A stretch of 64,000 nucleotides of DNA from Aeromonas aquatica (GTDB lineage Bacteria > Pseudomonadota > Gammaproteobacteria > Enterobacterales > Aeromonadaceae). Positions 60,658-64,000 of the stretch are shown piece after piece. How positions within the stretch are numbered: the first letter of the stretch is position 1; each line of letters starts with the position of its first letter. The notes beneath the pieces were generated by a model, which made no database searches, was not told where the DNA came from, and saw only the letters and a program-made list of their open reading frames with translations. The stretch lies in NCBI RefSeq assembly GCF_000764655.1, contig NZ_JRGL01000010.1, positions 1-64,000 of the forward strand, written 5' to 3'. Both the position numbers and the translations under genes were made by a program.

Positions 60658-62661
60658 ATGAGCTCTCAGCATGAATCATCACCTTACATGAATACGCTAG
60701 ACGAACGCCTGCTCCATGGGATGGATGTCCTCCATACGCCCATCTGGGTCTATGACATCCAGCGTCATCACATCTATTGGGCCAATGGCCCCGCACTGGG
60801 GTTGTGGGAGTCGAGCTCCCTGGCCGAGCTGCAATCCCGCGACTTCTCGGCCGACATGGCCGCCGCCATCGATCTATTGCTGCAACGCTATCTCGGCGAC
60901 TTTCAGCAGGGTCGCAGCTACAACGAGTGGTGGACCCTCTCCCCGAAGGGGGTAAAAAAGCAGGTCTATCTGCGGCTCTCCGGGGTCGAGATAGCCGGAC
61001 GGCTGATGATGATGACGGAGGCGGTGATCGATGCCGACACCCTCTATCAGGAATCCTCCCTCGCCACCGGCGACACCCTGGCTTGCTTGTTCGACAACGA
61101 GGGGCGCCTCGAAAGCGGCAACCACCATTTCGACATGTGTTTCGGGGCGGGCACCACCCAGCTGACCCAGATTTTCTCCGGTTGTGACGAGGTCTTTTAT
61201 CGGCGCCTGTCTCGCCTTGACGAGGTGGTGGCCGAGGGGGAGTGCCGCACCCTCAAGGGGATGCGCTGGTTTCAATACCAGTTTCGCCACATCCAGCAAG
61301 GGGCCCGGATCCTGCTCACCATGCGTGACATCACGGATCGCAAGCTCGAGGAGCTTGAGCACCGTCACCTGGCCTGGCACGACTCCCTCACCGGCCTGCT
61401 CAACCGCTACGGACTGATGAAATCCCTCGAGGCCTATTGCGGCCTGGGGGGGCGCTTCGCCCTGGTGTTCATGGATCTCGACAACTTCAAGCTGGTCAAC
61501 GACAACTACGGCCACAAGGCGGGGGATCGCCTGCTGGAGCGGGTGGCTGGGCGGCTCAAGCAGATCTGTCCGCGGGACGTGGAGCTGGCGCGCCTCGGCG
61601 GGGACGAGTTCACCGCCCTGGTGCCGCTTAGCAACTCCAGCGACAGGGCGCAGGAGGTGGCGGATCTCATGCTCTCCCAGATGACCAAGCCGCTGCAGCT
61701 GAGCGGCGTGCCCGAGGTCACTATCGGCGGCAGCATCGGCATCGCCATCTACCCGGACGATGCGGACGACGGCGACAACCTCATCACCCGCGCCGACATG
61801 GCCATGTACCAGGCGAAGCAGATGGGCCGCCTGCGCTGGCAGCGCTTCACCCCCAGCATGCAGCAGACCCTGCACCGCAAGCTCACCCTGAAACAGTTTC
61901 TGGCCAAGGCCATAGGCCGGGGCGAGCTGAGCCTGCGTTATCAACCCCAGGTTGACGTGGCCCAGGGCAAGCTCATCGGCTTCGAGGCCCTGCTGCGTTG
62001 GTACAACCCTGTGCTGGGGCACGTCTCGCCGGCGGAGTTTATTCCGCTGGCCGAGGAGATGGGGCTCATTCGCGAGGTCGGCAACTGGGTGCTCTCCACC
62101 GCCTTGTGCCAGATGGGGGCCTGGCAGCGCCAGTGGCAGGTGCGGGTGCCGATGTCGGTCAACCTGTCCGGCTTCCAGCTATCCGCCAGCCTGCCCGCGT
62201 TGGTGGCGCAGCAGCTCAAGGCGTTTGGCGTCGAGGCCAGCCTGCTGACCCTGGAGCTGACGGAAACCGTGCTGATGCTGGACATGAAGGGCTGTATCGA
62301 AATCCTCGACGCCCTGAGCGAGCAGGGGATCAAGATAGCCATCGACGACTTTGGCACTGGCTACTCCTCCCTGGCCTATCTCAACCGGCTGCCCATCGAC
62401 ACCATCAAGCTGGATCGCTCCTTCGTGGTCGGCCTGAACCTGCCGGTGATCCGGGCCACGGTCGCCATGGCCACCAGCCTCGGGCTCGGGATCCTGGCGG
62501 AAGGGGTGGAGGAAGAGCACGAGCTGGCGGCCCTGCGCGCCCAGGGCTGTCACGTCTTCCAGGGTTTCCTGTTCAGCACCCCCATGACACCGGCCGAGGT
62601 GGCGGAGACGGGCTTCGGGATCCGCTGCAAGGTGGGGCATTTTCCGCTGACGAGCGGCTGA
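60658..62661 (+). CDS. PAS-GGDEF-EAL cyclic-di-GMP protein
   Basis: 667 residues from the ATG at 60658; in-frame ATGs at 60577 and 60688 are alternatives, none with a strong ribosome site. The N-terminal PAS-like sensor region is about residues 25-230. The GGDEF domain is intact (RLGGDEFTAL); the inhibitory I-site is changed to RDVE (usually RxxD). The EAL domain has GFEALLRWYN, NLSGFQLS, DDFGTGYSSLAYLNRLPIDT and the final QGFLFS. Both synthesis and breakdown of c-di-GMP are possible. Context with CheC-type and PAS genes suggests surface or motility control. Confidence 0.9.
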   Translation: MSSQHESSPYMNTLDERLLHGMDVLHTPIWVYDIQRHHIYWANGPALGLWESSSLAELQSRDFSADMAAAIDLLLQRYLGDFQQGRSYNEWWTLSPKGVKKQVYLRLSGVEIAGRLMMMTEAVIDADTLYQESSLATGDTLACLFDNEGRLESGNHHFDMCFGAGTTQLTQIFSGCDEVFYRRLSRLDEVVAEGECRTLKGMRWFQYQFRHIQQGARILLTMRDITDRKLEELEHRHLAWHDSLTGLLNRYGLMKSLEAYCGLGGRFALVFMDLDNFKLVNDNYGHKAGDRLLERVAGRLKQICPRDVELARLGGDEFTALVPLSNSSDRAQEVADLMLSQMTKPLQLSGVPEVTIGGSIGIAIYPDDADDGDNLITRADMAMYQAKQMGRLRWQRFTPSMQQTLHRKLTLKQFLAKAIGRGELSLRYQPQVDVAQGKLIGFEALLRWYNPVLGHVSPAEFIPLAEEMGLIREVGNWVLSTALCQMGAWQRQWQVRVPMSVNLSGFQLSASLPALVAQQLKAFGVEASLLTLELTETVLMLDMKGCIEILDALSEQGIKIAIDDFGTGYSSLAYLNRLPIDTIKLDRSFVVGLNLPVIRATVAMATSLGLGILAEGVEEEHELAALRAQGCHVFQGFLFSTPMTPAEVAETGFGIRCKVGHFPLTSG

Positions 62662-62686
62662 CGCTGCCGCAGATAATGTGCGGTAT

Positions 62687-62712
62687 GTCGCGTTTTTGAA
62701 GCGCGACATGCC
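62687..62712 (+). other. Hairpin after the GGDEF-EAL gene
   Basis: ATGTCGCG ... CGCGACAT with a T-rich loop and no T-tail after it; a weak terminator at best. Confidence 0.4.
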
Positions 62713-62813
62713 AAATTAAACATAATTAATCTAATTTTTGTCTCACGTTATGGGATTCATTAGACGTTATCGCTAGTATGCGCGCTCATTCCTTGGTCAT
62801 GGAGTATCACCAA

Positions 62814-64000
62814 ATGAGTCAGGCTACTACCAACGAGCGTTCTGCCAACCCGTCAAAGGGTTGGTTGAATCGCTTCCTGAACGGGGTCGAGAAAGCGGGC
62901 AACAAGCTGCCCGATCCTGCCATGTTGTTCCTCTACGCCCTGCTGATCGTCTGGGTCGGCTCCTGGGTCCTCTCCCGGTTCTCCTTCGATCTGGTCAATC
63001 CCCGCAGCGGGGAGGTCGTGGTGGTCAACAACCTGCTGACCGGGACCGGGCTGGCCGAGTTCCTCGCCAGCATGGTCACCACCTTCACCAGCTTCGCGCC
63101 GCTCGGCATAGTGCTGGTGGCCATGCTGGGGGTCGGCGTCGCCGAGCAGTCCGGCTTCATCAATACCGGCCTGAAGAAGCTGCTGAAGGTCACCCCGGCC
63201 CGTTTCCTGACCCCCATGCTGATCCTGGTGGCCATCGTCAGCCACACCGCGGCGGACGCGGGTTATGTGCTGGTCATCCCCATCGGCGGCATCATCTTCC
63301 ACGCCGCCGGACGCCACCCGCTGGCGGGGATAGCCGCCGCCTTCGCCGGGGTCTCCGGTGGCTTTGCCGCGAACTTCCTGCCCTCCGGCGGGGACGCTCT
63401 GCTGCAAGGCTTCACCCAGTCGGCGGCCCAGTTGCTCGACCCCGATTATCTGGTCAACACCCTGTGCAACATCTTTTTCACCGGCGCCTCCTCCCTGCTG
63501 ATCATCTGCGTGGGCTGGTTTGTCACCGAGAAGGTGGTGGAGCCGCGCCTCCAGCATGTGCCGCTCAACACGGATCTGGCGAGTGCCGACGAGATGGGGC
63601 GCTACAGTGCACGGGAGAGTCGGGCCTTCAACTGGGCCGGCTTCGCCATGCTGGCGGCCATCGTCCTGTTGGGGCTGGCCCTGACACCGGACGACTCGCC
63701 GATGCGGGCCGCGGATGGCTCGCTCACCACCTTCGCCGCCCCCGTGATGAAGTCCATCGTCCCGCTCATCTTCCTGCTGTTCATCCTGCCCGGCATCGTC
63801 TATGGCTTCGTGGCGGGCAACTTCAAGAGCGGCAAGGACGTGATCGACGCCATGTCGGCCACCATGAACAAGATGGGTTCCTACATGGTGATGGCCTTCT
63901 TCTGCGCGCTCTTCATCAAGGCCTTCGGTGACTCCAACCTCGGCACCCTGTTGGCGCTGTCCGGCGCCGAGGTGCTCCATGCCCTGGCGCTGCCGGGGGA
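62814..64000 (+). CDS. AbgT-family transporter, 5' part
   Basis: About 395 residues are visible and the gene continues past the window end; the ATG at 62814 has GGAG 9 bases upstream. The AbgT family transports p-aminobenzoyl-glutamate or acts as a sulfonamide exporter. KLPDPAMLFLYALLIVWVGS at the start, LVAMLGVGVAEQSGFIN, SHTAADAGYVLVIPIGG, and SGGFAANFLPSGGDALLQGF are typical, with about nine hydrophobic segments so far. The 152 bases before it contain the weak hairpin at 62687 and presumably the promoter. Confidence 0.93.
   Translation, partial: MSQATTNERSANPSKGWLNRFLNGVEKAGNKLPDPAMLFLYALLIVWVGSWVLSRFSFDLVNPRSGEVVVVNNLLTGTGLAEFLASMVTTFTSFAPLGIVLVAMLGVGVAEQSGFINTGLKKLLKVTPARFLTPMLILVAIVSHTAADAGYVLVIPIGGIIFHAAGRHPLAGIAAAFAGVSGGFAANFLPSGGDALLQGFTQSAAQLLDPDYLVNTLCNIFFTGASSLLIICVGWFVTEKVVEPRLQHVPLNTDLASADEMGRYSARESRAFNWAGFAMLAAIVLLGLALTPDDSPMRAADGSLTTFAAPVMKSIVPLIFLLFILPGIVYGFVAGNFKSGKDVIDAMSATMNKMGSYMVMAFFCALFIKAFGDSNLGTLLALSGAEVLHALALPG

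Overview
The window looks like chromosome of an Aeromonas-type gammaproteobacterium. This is inferred from the high GC of the core genes, a fused NuoCD, a complete isc cluster followed by pepB and ndk, the order rlmN-pilF-rodZ-ispG-hisS-yfgM-bamB-der, a MotC/MotD-type flagellar stator and an ubiTUV cluster. No rRNA or species marker is present, so the genus is an inference.

Layout. (1) 1-3.35 kb is an AT-richer accessory edge. It holds the 3' end of an O-antigen chain-length gene (wzz), the right end of an IS3-family element, a secreted necrosis-inducing NLP-type toxin gene and a decayed P2-like phage integrase. (2) 3.36-7.3 kb has ubiV-ubiU (minus) divergent from ubiT (plus), for oxygen-independent ubiquinone synthesis, then a small membrane protein and trmJ. 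(3) 7.3-15.7 kb is the Fe-S assembly operon iscRSUA-hscBA-fdx behind a clear IscR site, then two tandem pepB genes separated by the collapsed remnant of a third. (4) 15.8-25.7 kb carries housekeeping genes: ndk, rlmN, pilF, rodZ, ispG, hisS, yfgM, bamB, der and a yfgJ-like zinc ribbon. (5) 25.7-31.7 kb holds a tiny basic protein gene, a MITE-like inverted-repeat element abutting mltF, and purL. (6) 31.9-47.1 kb (minus) is the complete nuoA-N operon for NADH:quinone oxidoreductase, with a Fur-like box upstream. (7) 47.3-49.5 kb has a flagellar stator pair and tRNA-Ser(GGA). (8) 49.7-57.1 kb has a LemA-TPM-TPM membrane operon, mepA, an RRM protein, an aldo/keto reductase divergent from an XRE-like regulator, a short-chain dehydrogenase and ltaE. 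(9) 57.2-64 kb is signalling: a PAS protein, a receiver-CheC protein whose 3' end is followed by 57-bp repeats, a LysR regulator, a DUF2982-like protein, a GGDEF-EAL protein and the start of an AbgT-family transporter.

How the parts connect. The isc system makes the clusters needed by Nuo, RlmN, IspG and UbiU/UbiV. UbiTUV and Nuo both serve the ubiquinone respiratory chain. PilF, RodZ, BamB, MltF and MepA serve the envelope. The stator, GGDEF-EAL and CheC-type proteins serve motility and surface decisions.

The least ordinary observations are: the 57-bp codon-periodic repeats with in-frame TAG stops after the CheC-type gene; the pepB-remnant-pepB array; the NLP toxin next to mobile-element debris; the identical 30-bp terminators placed as inverted repeats at the ends of purL and nuo; and the MITE-like element that supplies the mltF stop codon. 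No CRISPR array and no convincing new multigene defence system were seen.
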